A DNA stretch of 64,000 bases from the NCBI GenBank assembly GCA_029213305.1, contig JARGPA010000008.1, forward strand, positions 37,585-101,584, in the 5' to 3' direction. The position numbers and the translations under genes were made by a program. Of the stretch, positions 17,257 through 25,692 are shown piece after piece (positions within the stretch are counted from its first letter, which is position 1; every line of letters starts with the position of its first letter). The DNA is from Phycisphaerales bacterium. GTDB lineage: Bacteria; Planctomycetota; Phycisphaerae; Phycisphaerales; UBA1924. Below the pieces are notes generated by a model. That model saw nothing but the letters and a program-made list of their open reading frames with translations, had not been told where the DNA came from and made no database searches.

Positions 17257-18108
17257 TCAGTTACCGATATCGCCGGCGTCGTCAAGGGTCTCTTCGTTGC
17301 CGTCGAGCAAATCCCAAGCGTTATTCACACTTGATGAATAGTTGTTGTCATTGCTTCCTCCACCACTGCGGAGAAGAACATCTTGACTAATTTGATCTCC
17401 AACATCATCAAACCAGTTCACTGCAAGTCCTGCTTGGAGGATATTGAATCCTCCTTCATGGTTGAGATCTTCGTATGAACGAAGAGTATCACTTACAAGT
17501 GCAGCGGTAGGGTTGATGTTGTAGAGAACGCGGCCGCCGTTTGGGCCCATCCCTCGGTATAGATAGTTAACGACGATTTCTTTTTCGCCGTCGAGTCGAT
17601 TCCAAAGATCTTGTGAATCGATAAGTTGGAAGTTTCCATGATGACTTGGGCAATAGAACACATTCGGAGCAGTGATGTAATCGTTTTGAACCAAAAGCCC
17701 TAGGCCGTCCCAGAGTTCATCACTGTCTTGATGAGGAAATTCTCCAGATGTGAGTCGGATTGTGTCCATGCGTTCAGGTGAAGGAATAAAGCTTGCATTC
17801 GATCTCTGAGTCGGGAGGAATCGACTTGTTGGTAAGCGTTCGCGATTGTCATTGGTAAAGACACTGACTCCCATTCCGAGTTGACGCATATTTGATCCAC
17901 AGATCACGCGTCGTGTCGATTCTCGTACTTTGGAGACGGCCGGTAACAAGATCGAGATGAGCACACTGATCACAGCAATCGTGACAAGCAAATCCATCAT
18001 CGTGAATGCAGAGCGAACTGATCGCGCACGTTGATTTTGATCCGATACCAAACGGGATTTTGAAGTCTTTCGTTCCACGATGACCCAATCTTGATTATAC
18101 AGATACAC
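17257..18108 (-). CDS. Type II/IV pseudopilin-like protein (prepilin N-terminal methylation motif)
   Basis: A short basic leader is followed by RSAFTMMDLLVTIAVISVLISILLPAVSKVRESTRRVICGSNMRQLGMG. This is a prepilin signal with an atypical cleavage context (Ala-Phe-Thr, and Asp where the +5 Glu is normal), then the hydrophobic helix and the helix that packs pilins. The rest (to 283 residues) is a globular beta-rich domain with YCPSHHGNF, similar in plan to the many planctomycete pseudopilins of the H-X9-DG class, though the terminal DG motif is not clear. It is probably processed by a prepilin peptidase and exported through a type II secretion-like apparatus. The start is uncertain: GTG at 18108 or another GTG ten codons later. 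No secretion genes are adjacent. Confidence 0.8.
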   Translation of the reverse strand: MYLYNQDWVIVERKTSKSRLVSDQNQRARSVRSAFTMMDLLVTIAVISVLISILLPAVSKVRESTRRVICGSNMRQLGMGVSVFTNDNRERLPTSRFLPTQRSNASFIPSPERMDTIRLTSGEFPHQDSDELWDGLGLLVQNDYITAPNVFYCPSHHGNFQLIDSQDLWNRLDGEKEIVVNYLYRGMGPNGGRVLYNINPTAALVSDTLRSYEDLNHEGGFNILQAGLAVNWFDDVGDQISQDVLLRSGGGSNDNNYSSSVNNAWDLLDGNEETLDDAGDIGN

Positions 18109-18337
18109 CCTTATTCAGGATAGACCTGTTCCCCACACTGCCCTAGAGCAGTAACCTGACGCACTACCAAGATAGCGAATCCGCGTACTTATCGCAACAC
18201 TGAATCACAAGATTGGGTGGTCCTAATAAATTTATCGACACAATATCACCTTACATTTACCGTAATCTGGGTAGAATTCATCAAAAACATTGCTGAACTC
18301 AACACTTGCAAGCATCCGCAGAATCGGTTACTCGTAT

Positions 18338-18392
18338 AGGAGGCCGGTCTGTGGGGTGGTTTCACAGACTCCGGGCGCTCTCGTGAACCCGG
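18338..18392 (+). promoter_or_regulatory. Structured leader of the sigma factor gene
   Basis: AGGAGG (18338-18343) is followed by two stem-loops in tandem: GTCTGTG/CACAGAC (18347-18353 with 18363-18369) and CCGGG/CCCGG (18371-18375 with 18388-18392). The second ends 6 bases before the start codon, and an in-frame stop (TGA 18393) rules out an earlier start. Folding would bring the distant AGGAGG nearer the start codon, which lacks a ribosome site of its own. Regulation of translation is inferred. The rest of the 290-base gap to the pseudopilin gene holds no feature I can name. Confidence 0.42.
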
Positions 18393-18398
18393 TGAACA

Positions 18399-19100
18399 AT
18401 GAAAAAAAATGAACAGAGTTCCAATCCCGTAACGAGTTCTGAAAACGATTCAACAAAGGAATCCGATTCAACGACTCAAAAGAAGGGCGCTTCACGCCCT
18501 GCTCTTCCGCCCTTGCGGGCGAGCGATCTTACGGGTCAAGATAAGGTTGATTTCGAGTTAATGCAAAGCGTTGCAAGCAATCATGAACCCGCCGTAGGCG
18601 ACCTATACGACCGATTTGGTTCGTTGGTTTTCCGTATGGCGTATCAATCAATGCCCACTCGATCTGAAGCAGAAGACGCGGTCCAAGAGATCTTCGTCAG
18701 ACTCTGGAGAACTGCAGATCGTTATGACCCGCGTAAAGCTGCATTGGTCACATGGGTGATGTTGCTCACTCGAAGACATTTAGTAGACAAACTCCGCCGC
18801 AAGCGTTCACGCATCAAAACTGCGATGCTCGATGATTCGCTTGCTTCTGGTATTGGTGCATGGAACGAATCCAACGCCGGTAAAAAAATGGAACACGATG
18901 AGCATTTCGATGCTCTTCAAAAGAAAATCGATACTTTGCCCGAACTCCAACGCACGGTCGTGATGCGGGCATACCTGGGTGGGCAGACACTCAGGCAAAT
19001 CAGCGAAGAACTGGAAACCCCATTGGGGACCATTAAATCTGCCCTAAGCAGGGCACTGGTTCGTTTACGTGAACGAACCGGAGAGGAAGTACAATCATGA
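18399..19100 (+). CDS. ECF-type RNA polymerase sigma factor
   Basis: The 233-residue product has a polar, Ser/Thr-rich N-terminal extension of about 45 residues, then sigma region 2 (about 65-130: DLYDRFGSLVFRMAYQSM, EAEDAVQEIFVRLWR, KAALVTWVMLLTRRHLVDKLRR) and region 4 (about 165-225: LPELQRTVVMRAYLGGQTLRQISEEL, LGTIKSALSRALVRLRE). Regions 1 and 3 are absent, as in extracytoplasmic-function sigma factors. Its stop overlaps the start of the next gene by 4 bases (ATGA), and that gene has the features of its anti-sigma partner. The start codon has no direct ribosome site and sits behind two hairpins. It probably directs an envelope or stress regulon of unknown content. Confidence 0.93.
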   Translation: MKKNEQSSNPVTSSENDSTKESDSTTQKKGASRPALPPLRASDLTGQDKVDFELMQSVASNHEPAVGDLYDRFGSLVFRMAYQSMPTRSEAEDAVQEIFVRLWRTADRYDPRKAALVTWVMLLTRRHLVDKLRRKRSRIKTAMLDDSLASGIGAWNESNAGKKMEHDEHFDALQKKIDTLPELQRTVVMRAYLGGQTLRQISEELETPLGTIKSALSRALVRLRERTGEEVQS

Positions 19101-19972
19101 ATACTCACGAACTCATCGAATCTACGATGCTCCACGCTCTTGGACTGCTCGACGATAGCGAGCGAGAGGCTTTTGAAGCTGCATTTGCGGCTGCTCCTGC
19201 CTCAATCCAAGAGAAGGTACGTCTAGAAGCTCGCCGTATGGCCGACTTAGGAGATTTGATCCCAGAGTCAGAACCATCAAGCGGACTTCGCACAATGGTT
19301 CTTTCCGCGGTTCGTGCAGCGATGCGCGAAGAAGAAAACGAAGCACGCATTGCTCAAAGCACTCCAAGTCCTGTGGTTGGAAAGATCACTCCAGAATCAT
19401 TGCCTCACAACAATGGGCAACTTGTTGGCGCTGCTCGTTCAACTTCACAACCGAAACTCTCATCGAGCCCTCGGGTTCATCGTTTCTGGAGATACGCAAC
19501 TGCAGCATCCGTCGCGGCGTTGATCGTTGTCAGTGTCACCACTTTCAACATGCAACAAACATTCAGCCAAGCACAATCACGAGCATTGGTTACAAACCTT
19601 TATGACACGATTGGCGCTCAGTACCTTGAATCAACAATCTTCGATGCGAACACACAACGCGTTGCGTTGACATCTTCTGAATCGAACACATCTGCAGTAG
19701 CTGCTGTTTGGGCAAACCCAGATTGGAAGACTGCTCGTTTGTTCGTCAAGAACCTCTCGAACGAGAATGCTGAACCATATCGACTGGTCGTACTCGATGC
19801 AGAAGGCAACGTCTATCGGGAGATCGCGACATTTTCACCTAACGGCGAGTTCCAAGACTTTGATGTGGATGTCAATCTCTCCACTGAACGAAGCTTAGCG
19901 ATCTACCCAACAATGTCCGAAGATATCATGAACGCAAAACCAGTGCTCTTGAGCACTGATGATACGATTTAA
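19097..19972 (+). CDS. Membrane-anchored anti-sigma factor (RskA-like)
   Basis: The 291-residue protein begins with a helical anti-sigma-type domain (NTHELIESTMLHALGLLDDSEREAFEAAFAAAP..., about 1-80) that would clamp the sigma factor in the cytoplasm. A flexible Ser/Pro-rich linker, one membrane helix (about 135-153, FWRYATAASVAALIVVSVTTF) and a beta-rich periplasmic domain (about 180-290) follow. The plan matches RskA/anti-sigma-K proteins. The N-terminal domain does not show a zinc-binding HxxxCxxC motif, so it is of the non-ZAS kind. The overlap with the sigma gene implies coupled translation in a fixed ratio. Release of the sigma factor would need cleavage in the membrane; no dedicated site protease is next to it. 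Confidence 0.88.
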   Translation: MNTHELIESTMLHALGLLDDSEREAFEAAFAAAPASIQEKVRLEARRMADLGDLIPESEPSSGLRTMVLSAVRAAMREEENEARIAQSTPSPVVGKITPESLPHNNGQLVGAARSTSQPKLSSSPRVHRFWRYATAASVAALIVVSVTTFNMQQTFSQAQSRALVTNLYDTIGAQYLESTIFDANTQRVALTSSESNTSAVAAVWANPDWKTARLFVKNLSNENAEPYRLVVLDAEGNVYREIATFSPNGEFQDFDVDVNLSTERSLAIYPTMSEDIMNAKPVLLSTDDTI

Positions 19973-20007
19973 GGATCTATCTCGCGTCCAACTCAACTAA
20001 ACCCAAG

Positions 20008-20041
20008 AAAGAACCCGTCTGTGAAAGACGGGTTCTTTTTG
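20008..20041. terminator. Terminator between anti-sigma gene and coiled-coil gene
   Basis: AAGAACCCGTCT and AGACGGGTTCTT form a 12-bp perfect stem around GTGAA, followed by T residues on the + strand and preceded by A-rich sequence, so it can serve both convergent genes. Confidence 0.92.
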
Positions 20042-20079
20042 TGGATAACTTATTGAATGGATGAATCAAATCAATCCGT

Positions 20080-22506
20080 TTAGCTCGGCATCTGCCATTG
20101 AGCTTCGTCGAGGAGTCCTTCGACTCTTGAATCGCTCTCGAAACGAGCTTTGGCTGCACTGAGTCTCTTCCAGATGATTCCCCCAATGATCAGCGTGAGG
20201 AGCATCCCGCCACCGAAGATCATGCCACCCATCTCGAGTCGGCGCGTATCGAGAGGTTCATTCCCAACTGCAACGGGTTCTTCGATCATTGTGACTGCTG
20301 AATCTGCACGTCTCGAACGGGCGTTGTTGGCTGCACTTGAAAGAGCAACAACAAAGGTATCAAGGATTCTTGACGCTCGTTCAGCTCCTTCGCCGCGATA
20401 TTCCATTAATACAGTACCCGGCATTGCAGATGCGATATCGAGCGATGTTTCCATTTCTTTCGCGAGCTCTCCTGGAACTGCGTATTCGGCAATCCCACGG
20501 CGTTTCATCCGATCCGCGGCAACTTCCAGGAATCGAGGATCACTTGTCAAGGTTGTGACATACGCCTCCCACTGTGCCATCTCGGCTTCAGTGATTGCTG
20601 AGTCTCCCGATGCTGCTGCAATCGTGACTTTCGCAGAGTAGAGCCCTGGAGCGATTCGTCCTGCGACGAACCAACTGATCGATGCGATCACAAGTGTAAT
20701 AGCTGTGAGGCTGATCAATCCGAGGAATACCCCAGAGCGAACCTCGCGTGAATGATACTTCCTCTGAGCAGCGGCGATTGCTTCATATGCTTGTGCAAGC
20801 TCTGCGCGTTTGGTTAATACTTGTTCGCACTGTTCGTAACGGTTCCGCAATGCTTCTGTCGCGAGACGAACCTTTTCAGCATCCGACCCGAGTACTTTAC
20901 GCATGCGCTTGAGACGGCTTCGACGCGATTGATTCCACTGATCTACTTCAACCTTTGGTGAATCAGACCCTGCAGTTTCTAGCTGGGTGTTGAGTGATTC
21001 AATGGTTGAAAACAACTCTGCGGATTGTGACTCTAGAGTAGCAATTTTCTCATTTGCTTCGTTGAGTTGCTCGTCGCGAGTATCTATCTGAGTCTGAAGC
21101 GATTTCAAAGCTTCAATTGCATCATCGAGCTTACTTTGAGTCTCACTTGACCCTGTATCTGCTTGCTCGATTTGAACGCGAAGCGCTTCGAGCTCTGCGG
21201 GATCAGCATCAGGTTTCGACTCTAGTTGCGCCTTCAATGAAGCACTATGTGCAGTCTCTTCATCGAGATTAATCTTGAGTTGCTCAATCTGTTTTTCAAC
21301 TTGTGCAACACGATTCTTCTCGTGCGTCAGTTCTTCATCTGCAGTACGAGCGATATCGTTGAGTTGTGCGTTGAGTTCAGCAACTTGATTCTTTGCCGCT
21401 TTGAGTTCGTCACTTAGTTCAACGACTCGACCATCGTTTTGTTCGTTGAGCTGGCTTGCTTGTGAACGCAACTTCTTGAGTTCATCTGTTGCTTCATTCA
21501 ACTGTGATGTGACTGTCTCGACTTGCGCTGCAGAATCACTTCCTGCTTGAACTGATTGTGACTCTAGCTGCTCGATTTGTGCACGAAGACCCTCTGCGAC
21601 CTTCTTCTCGCGTGAGAGTTGATCCGTTAGCTCGTCGACTTTCGTGTCATATTTTTCTTGAGCGGCATTGAGATCGAATTCAATTGAACCAGCTTTTTCT
21701 GCGAGTTCTTCGAGTGTTTGTGATCGCTCTTTGAGTTCGATCTCGCGGCCTCGAAGTTTAGATACTGTTGTTTTGAGTTCAGCAGTTGCATTCTGAAGCG
21801 CTTCTTGGCTCTGTGTAAGCTCGGCGGTTGCTTGTTCGTGATCTGCACGCGCTTGAGAAAGCTCAGCGGTCATTTCTGTGCCCTGCTCGTTGAGCTTTAA
21901 CAACTGAGATTTTGCTTCTGCGATTTCCTTTGTAGCAACTTCGAGCTGTTGCTTTGCAACATCTTCACGAGCGAGCTTCTCTTTGACTTCGTTCTCAATA
22001 GATTCAAGTTCTGCTTTACGTTTGGATAAACCTGCGAGTTGGTTATCAAGCTCTTGGATCTTTGTTTCGAGATCTTTTCCTCGGGTTTCGAGTTCTGCTT
22101 CTTGTTGCTCTAGGTGCTCTGCTTGAGTTGCAATCTTGGATTCTCGTTGCTCAAGACCGCTGGCGCGTTGAACGAGGTTCACTTCTCGCGATTCAAAGTC
22201 TTGACGCATTTCTGCGAGTTCGACTTCTCTTGATGTCAACTCAGACTCACGGCCTTCGAGTTCCGTGGCATGATTCTCGATCTCTTGTTTGCGGTTTTGG
22301 ATCTCAGCCATCGCAATCCGATGCTCTTCATGCGCCTTACGGAGTGCACCGAGCTGTGTTTCAACGCTTTGGATCACATCAAGCACATCTTCTTCTGCTT
22401 TATGGATCTTCATCTCAGCTTGTGGATTAGGCTCGGGCTGCTTTGAGCCACGAGATCGCCGCGGCGATGAATCATTAGTAGTTTGTTGTTCGTGCTTGGG
22501 TTCCAT
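20080..22506 (-). CDS. Long coiled-coil protein with C-terminal Wzz-like membrane module
   Basis: The 808-residue product starts with a polar, Pro-rich tail, then about 540 residues of almost unbroken heptads rich in Glu, Gln, Ala, Leu and Lys (about 35-580) that must form a cytoplasmic coiled coil. A basic patch (WNQSRRSRLKRMRKV) and a further helix lead to membrane helix 1 (about 592-614). About 145 residues outside the membrane and membrane helix 2 (about 760-779) follow, then a short cytoplasmic tail. The two-helix arrangement, the YSAKVTIA strand after helix 1 and the PVAVGNEP segment before helix 2 recall chain-length determinant (Wzz) proteins. The coiled coil is not part of that family. 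The ATG has GGAGGAG 6 bases upstream. It is alone on its strand; the polysaccharide locus is 7 kb away. Function unknown. Confidence 0.75.
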   Translation of the reverse strand: MEPKHEQQTTNDSSPRRSRGSKQPEPNPQAEMKIHKAEEDVLDVIQSVETQLGALRKAHEEHRIAMAEIQNRKQEIENHATELEGRESELTSREVELAEMRQDFESREVNLVQRASGLEQRESKIATQAEHLEQQEAELETRGKDLETKIQELDNQLAGLSKRKAELESIENEVKEKLAREDVAKQQLEVATKEIAEAKSQLLKLNEQGTEMTAELSQARADHEQATAELTQSQEALQNATAELKTTVSKLRGREIELKERSQTLEELAEKAGSIEFDLNAAQEKYDTKVDELTDQLSREKKVAEGLRAQIEQLESQSVQAGSDSAAQVETVTSQLNEATDELKKLRSQASQLNEQNDGRVVELSDELKAAKNQVAELNAQLNDIARTADEELTHEKNRVAQVEKQIEQLKINLDEETAHSASLKAQLESKPDADPAELEALRVQIEQADTGSSETQSKLDDAIEALKSLQTQIDTRDEQLNEANEKIATLESQSAELFSTIESLNTQLETAGSDSPKVEVDQWNQSRRSRLKRMRKVLGSDAEKVRLATEALRNRYEQCEQVLTKRAELAQAYEAIAAAQRKYHSREVRSGVFLGLISLTAITLVIASISWFVAGRIAPGLYSAKVTIAAASGDSAITEAEMAQWEAYVTTLTSDPRFLEVAADRMKRRGIAEYAVPGELAKEMETSLDIASAMPGTVLMEYRGEGAERASRILDTFVVALSSAANNARSRRADSAVTMIEEPVAVGNEPLDTRRLEMGGMIFGGGMLLTLIIGGIIWKRLSAAKARFESDSRVEGLLDEAQWQMPS

Positions 22507-22776
22507 GCACAACTCCTCCCGGCCTTGAGACCGACACCGCCCGCCCAGCTTGAACCCGGATCGTCACTCTTAAGCAGACTAATAAGACATCGACTTGTCA
22601 ACGATCCAGAATCAATATGGCGCGAAAAGTGCGCACAACAATGACTGGTTGTAGGGGCTAGAGCAACTCTGTCCGCTTTGTAAGTCATGCTGAGGTCCGA
22701 ATACCCCACAAAGTGGGATAAATTTTGAACTTCAAATCTACTCAACTGGATAAGAAAATGAGCGCTAGAGTCCCAC

Positions 22777-23721
22777 ATGGATCTTCATACTGATGACATT
22801 TTGCTTGAACTCGACACGATCAAAGTCTCAATTAACCCCAAAATTGGGGGTTCGATCACATCCTTAATGATCCGTAATCAGATGGATCAGTGGGCGCATG
22901 TGCTTAGAAAAATGCCCATTGATACTCGATCTTCATCGAACTCAGGTTCGTTTTTTATGCTTCCATGGACGAATCGAATCAAAGATGCAAAGTTCAACGA
23001 TCAACAAGGGTCTCATTTGCTCAAAAGCAACTGCCCTGACGGTTCTGCGATCCATGGGGTTGGGAGAGATCTCCCTTGGTCAATCTCTGATCGATCTCCG
23101 ATCTCGGCTCGGCTTGTTCTTGATTCTCGGAGTTTTGACCAAGACAACATCAACTACCCATATCAGTTCGGGGCAATCGCAAGATATGAAATCGGGATCG
23201 ATAGGGTTGAAATTGAACTCTCTGTAACAAACTTGGATACTCATACAATCCCAGTTGGGTGCGGCCATCACCCCTACTTCCATCGTCATCTATTCTCGGA
23301 CGCAGACAAACTCCAGATTCAAATGGATCTCAATGGAAGGTACCCTACACAAGGATGCATTCCAACTGCAGATCCGATCGACGACGATGTCTGTCAATCT
23401 CTTCGTCAAGGAGATCATATTGGGAATCCAGGTCTCGATGATGTTTTCGCAGGTTTTTCGGGCAATGCAACTTTGGAATGGCCTCAAAGCAATGTTTCGA
23501 TGAAGATGCAATGCTCGAAGAATCTGAACCACATGGTGATTTACACGCCGAGAACTGAGTCGGGAGATCCTGACGAGTATGTATGCATTGAACCGGTAAG
23601 CATGGTAAACGATGGTTTTAACAGACTAAACTCGGGGGTCACAGAAACCGGAGTCGTTCTTCTTGAACCAAATCAAACTTTGCGAACTCAGATGATATTG
23701 AGTTTTTCCACATGTGTTTAA
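22777..23721 (+). CDS. Aldose 1-epimerase family protein
   Basis: The 314-residue protein fits the galactose mutarotase fold. Markers are LPWTNRIKDAKF (the substrate-contacting N66-R67), IHGVGRDLPW (H93), VGCGHHPYFHRHL (catalytic His 164 or 165), a Tyr/Phe-rich middle, and EYVCIEPVSM with the catalytic Glu base. Members interconvert alpha and beta anomers of hexoses or phosphorylated hexoses. The exact sugar is not readable. The gene lies 18 bases before the EVE-domain gene on the same strand, and no terminator is seen between them. No other sugar catabolic gene is adjacent. Confidence 0.9.
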   Translation: MDLHTDDILLELDTIKVSINPKIGGSITSLMIRNQMDQWAHVLRKMPIDTRSSSNSGSFFMLPWTNRIKDAKFNDQQGSHLLKSNCPDGSAIHGVGRDLPWSISDRSPISARLVLDSRSFDQDNINYPYQFGAIARYEIGIDRVEIELSVTNLDTHTIPVGCGHHPYFHRHLFSDADKLQIQMDLNGRYPTQGCIPTADPIDDDVCQSLRQGDHIGNPGLDDVFAGFSGNATLEWPQSNVSMKMQCSKNLNHMVIYTPRTESGDPDEYVCIEPVSMVNDGFNRLNSGVTETGVVLLEPNQTLRTQMILSFSTCV

Positions 23722-23739
23722 GATGGATATCATTTGTGC

Positions 23740-24168
23740 ATGACTACATTCCTTCTCAAAACGGAACCGGACTGTTACAACTACGATAATCTTGTCAAAG
23801 ACAAGAGGACGCATTGGGACGGGGTTCGTAATCCAACTGCACTCATGCATATGAGGACGGCGAAGAAGGGTGACGAGGCGTACATCTATCACACAGGAAA
23901 AGAGCGGCGGATCGCAGGACTTGCGAAGATCGTTTCTGATGTCTATGAGGATCCTGAAAACCCAGGACTAACTGGCAAAGGCGATCTCAAGGGCCCGTTG
24001 TTTGATATCAAACCTATCAAAGCCGCGAAGAACATACTCACACTTGCAGATATCAAAGCAGATGATCGATTCAAGGACTTTGACCTTGTTCGTCTTTCTC
24101 GTTTGAGTGCAATGCCTGTACCGCCTCAGCTTGACAAGATCATCCGGAAGCTCGCAGGATTTGAGTAA
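23740..24168 (+). CDS. EVE domain protein
   Basis: The 142-residue protein is a single EVE (PUA-like) domain: FLLKTEPDCYNYDNL, THWDGVRNPTALMHMRTAKKGDEAYIYHTGKERRIAGLAKIV, then DPENPG and a C-terminal LARLSRLSAMPV-like segment (here VRLSRLSAMPVPPQL). The family, including human THYN1, has a pocket for modified bases such as 5-methylcytosine and derivatives. In bacteria it is found alone or joined to restriction systems. No restriction gene lies nearby, so a housekeeping role in RNA or DNA base recognition is more likely. The ATG is chosen over a TTG two codons earlier. Confidence 0.93.
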   Translation: MTTFLLKTEPDCYNYDNLVKDKRTHWDGVRNPTALMHMRTAKKGDEAYIYHTGKERRIAGLAKIVSDVYEDPENPGLTGKGDLKGPLFDIKPIKAAKNILTLADIKADDRFKDFDLVRLSRLSAMPVPPQLDKIIRKLAGFE

Positions 24169-24385
24169 ACAAGCGAGACTTCAACTCTACTTCTAATTCT
24201 CAAAATGAAGATTTGCTTTAAATCTTGGGTCTTTGTGTCTGCGTCATAGCGGTTTTATTCATATTTTTGCATATTTCTTACTATTTATGCCTCTCTTTGT
24301 GATCCTGTGCATCTTGAATAGATGAACTGATATAAAAACACATTGAATCAATCAGTACAACACACCCTATCCATTGGAGATCATC

Positions 24386-25681
24386 ATGAAGACATTTTCT
24401 GCGAAGGCCGCCTCAACCATGATCTTGGTTTCTGGTGCAATTGCATTTGGAGCCCAAACCCAATCATCACTTGATACAGAATCAACGATTCATGCGATCG
24501 CACAAACAATCAAAGAGAAGTATGTCTATCCAGATACAGGAGATCAGATTGCGCAGATGCTCTTAGAGAATCTATCGTTGGGCAACTACGACGATATGAA
24601 CAAACAAGCACTTGCTCAATCTCTTCGTGAGGATCTAGTTGATCTTTCACATGATTTACACTTTGGAGTCCGTGTACTCCCTGACGGTTGGGAACCCCCT
24701 TCTCGAGAAGATGACAACGAAGACGAGCTCCTTAGAAATGGCCCACAAGCCCCATATGGATTCAATAGTGTCCAACGGCTCTCAGGCAACATTGGATATA
24801 TCGAACTCTTGGGATTTAATCAAGCGAGCTATGTCCATGACACTGTTGAAGCGGCGATGCAACTTCTACAAGGTTCACAATCAATTATTTTCGATCTCCG
24901 ATCCAACGGCGGGGGCGATCCAGAAACAGTCCAACTCATTTCATCCTACTTGTTTGATTCTTCAACCCCAACTCATCTCAACTCCTTATACTCAAGACCC
25001 AACGACACGACTACCGAGTATTGGACACACGACCAAATCAATACTGACTTGGTGATGAAAGATGTCCCCGTTTATGTCCTTACAAGTGGACGAACTTTTT
25101 CAGCTGCAGAAGAGTTCAGTTACAATCTTAAGAACCTAAAACGAGCAACACTCATCGGAGAAACCACAGGAGGGGGCGCACACCCCGTTGAATCACACAT
25201 CATCGATAATCAACTCATGATTGTGATTCCAACTGCACGCGCAATCAGTCCAATCACTGGAACAAACTGGGAAGGTACAGGGGTATCTCCTCATATTGAA
25301 TCTGTCGCGGCCGACGCGCTCAACATTGCAATAGAGAAATCACTACAAGCATCACTTCAAAGTGGCGACATGAGTGCTCGTTGGGGATTAGCAACTCTCA
25401 AATCTGAAAACGATCCAATCGTTCTAAGTTCGAAGCAACGAACTGAGTTTGTAGGGTCATATGGGCAACGAGAAATCCGAGCTACAGATCACGGGCTCGA
25501 ATATCGAAGAAAAGGAGTCTCAGATTGGAATCCGATTCTGTGTATTGAAAAAGATCAGTTTGTGATTGATGGATTCAAGGGATTTATCATGGAGTTCACA
25601 CGCGACAAAGCAGGGAACATTGATGGTGTCAACGGGCTCTATCAACAAGGGCACACCGATCGATCATCTCGGGATGAATGA
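24386..25681 (+). CDS. S41 family peptidase with signal peptide
   Basis: A 431-residue exported protein. The signal peptide (MKTFSAKAASTMILVSGAIAFGAQT) is followed by an N-terminal helical domain, then the S41 core: GNIGYIELLGF, SIIFDLRSNGGGDPETV (about 167-182), VLTSGRTFSAAEEF with the likely nucleophile S239, and IGETTGGGAHPVE. The C-terminal about 80 residues (RTEFVGSYGQREIRATDHGLEYRR) look like the beta-rich appendage found in related interphotoreceptor-retinoid-binding-type S41 proteins. There is no PDZ domain, unlike CtpA. The family degrades or trims proteins or peptides in the periplasm. GGAG lies 6 bases before the chosen ATG. It ends 11 bases before the convergent GGDEF-EAL gene. 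Confidence 0.9.
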   Translation: MKTFSAKAASTMILVSGAIAFGAQTQSSLDTESTIHAIAQTIKEKYVYPDTGDQIAQMLLENLSLGNYDDMNKQALAQSLREDLVDLSHDLHFGVRVLPDGWEPPSREDDNEDELLRNGPQAPYGFNSVQRLSGNIGYIELLGFNQASYVHDTVEAAMQLLQGSQSIIFDLRSNGGGDPETVQLISSYLFDSSTPTHLNSLYSRPNDTTTEYWTHDQINTDLVMKDVPVYVLTSGRTFSAAEEFSYNLKNLKRATLIGETTGGGAHPVESHIIDNQLMIVIPTARAISPITGTNWEGTGVSPHIESVAADALNIAIEKSLQASLQSGDMSARWGLATLKSENDPIVLSSKQRTEFVGSYGQREIRATDHGLEYRRKGVSDWNPILCIEKDQFVIDGFKGFIMEFTRDKAGNIDGVNGLYQQGHTDRSSRDE

Positions 25682-25692
25682 TTCGAGTTGAA

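Noticed and set aside
20337-22528. Rightward open frames opposite the coiled-coil gene
   Set aside because: They mirror the repetitive Glu/Gln/Leu codons of the real leftward gene and have no ribosome sites or family features.
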